DNA from: Fidelibacterota bacterium
Lineage (GTDB): Bacteria; Pseudomonadota; Alphaproteobacteria; Rhodospirillales; Rhodospirillaceae
Direction of reading: 5' to 3'
Length of the DNA: 52,322 nucleotides
NCBI GenBank assembly: GCA_945903705.1
Contig: CAMDOZ010000006.1
Span: 1-52,322 of the forward strand
Each line of letters opens with the position of its first letter. Within the stretch, counting starts at the first letter, position 1. Of the stretch, positions 52,173 to 52,322 are shown piece by piece. The notes beneath the pieces are model-generated. The model saw nothing but the letters and a program-made list of their open reading frames with translations. It searched no databases and was not told the DNA's origin. The position numbers were made by a program, and so were the translations under genes.

Positions 52173-52322
52173 GGGGGAAACTCAAAGCTGGGGCGGGAGG
52201 CGGTCCGTCTAACACCGTGAGGAGGACGGGTAAAGCCAGGGAATCCTTCAGATTCACCCGCCGGAGCTCGAAAATCCCCAGGAAAATCAACGGTAGAGCG
52301 CATTGACGCCCCCGGAACGCCG
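52173..52322. other. Upstream region of rph, no gene seen
   Basis: 150 bp to the window end. It would hold the rph promoter and, in many alphaproteobacteria, the start of a divergent hrcA gene further out. I see no coding region or clear promoter here. Confidence 0.4.

Noticed and set aside
1-52322. tRNA or rRNA genes, CRISPR arrays, prophage or complete insertion sequences
   Set aside because: No tRNA T-arm-like segments, regularly spaced repeats, integrase or transposase genes were found on reading both strands.

Overview
This 52.3 kb window is a GC-rich alphaproteobacterial chromosome segment that appears to span the replication origin. The class assignment rests on three things: the gene order mnmE-mnmG-rsmG-parA-parB-holA on one side and DUF299 (ppsR)-maf-aroE-coaE-dnaQ-secB-timA on the other side of a non-coding gap; lineage-typical families (DUF3576 next to leuS, DUF6489 next to mnmE, a TimA/Tim44-like protein, ftsK-lolA-xth order); and a cluster of GANTC (CcrM-type) sites in the gap. 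I do not name a genus. No tRNA, rRNA, CRISPR array, phage or intact insertion sequence was seen.

Layout. Positions 1-5.1 kb: end of an MscS channel gene, a membrane protein with an HEMGH metal-binding motif, comM/yifB, a glycine-zipper lipoprotein, hinT-hisE and an XRE regulator. 5.2-10.6 kb: an OmpR-type (CenR-like) response regulator, ribA and an L,D-transpeptidase, a divergent cytochrome c-like / cytochrome b561 pair, and yggS and a ThiE-like gene whose start codons overlap on opposite strands. 10.6-16 kb: three outer-membrane proteins around a rimK/rimB-like pair, with two 77-80 bp palindromic elements that look like MITEs. 16.3-21.2 kb: a DUF3576 lipoprotein, leuS, lptE and holA, read rightward. 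21.2-28.5 kb: a leftward block with a Cys/His-rich secreted protein, a histidine phosphatase, parB, parA, rsmG, mnmG, mnmE and DUF6489. Two perfect parS sites sit at the 5' end of rsmG. 28.6-33.5 kb: a DUF255 thioredoxin-like protein, ogt, a quinone oxidoreductase and rho.

The gap 33,496-34,136 is the probable oriC. It contains DnaA-box-like 9-mers and eight GANTC sites within about 420 bp, and five of the eight sites lie inside the DnaA-box-like repeats. From 34.1 to 37.7 kb runs a tight rightward operon, ppsR-maf-aroE-coaE-dnaQ, with 4-nt overlaps. It is followed by secB, timA, mltA, an unknown membrane protein and an Smr endonuclease. The right end, 41.9-52.2 kb, is leftward: hslV-hslU, xth, lolA, ftsK, a DapC-like aminotransferase, and rph-rdgB-hemW.

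How the parts fit: replication would start in the gap, ParA/ParB with the two parS sites about 9 kb away would segregate the origin, and FtsK clears the terminus at division. Most other genes are translation, tRNA modification and envelope-biogenesis housekeeping. A dispersed family of palindromes with a GAAAAGTG core (two short and two long copies) and the MITE-like pair have inserted tightly against genes. One copy supplies the stop codon of the Smr gene, and another overlaps the possible start of lptE.
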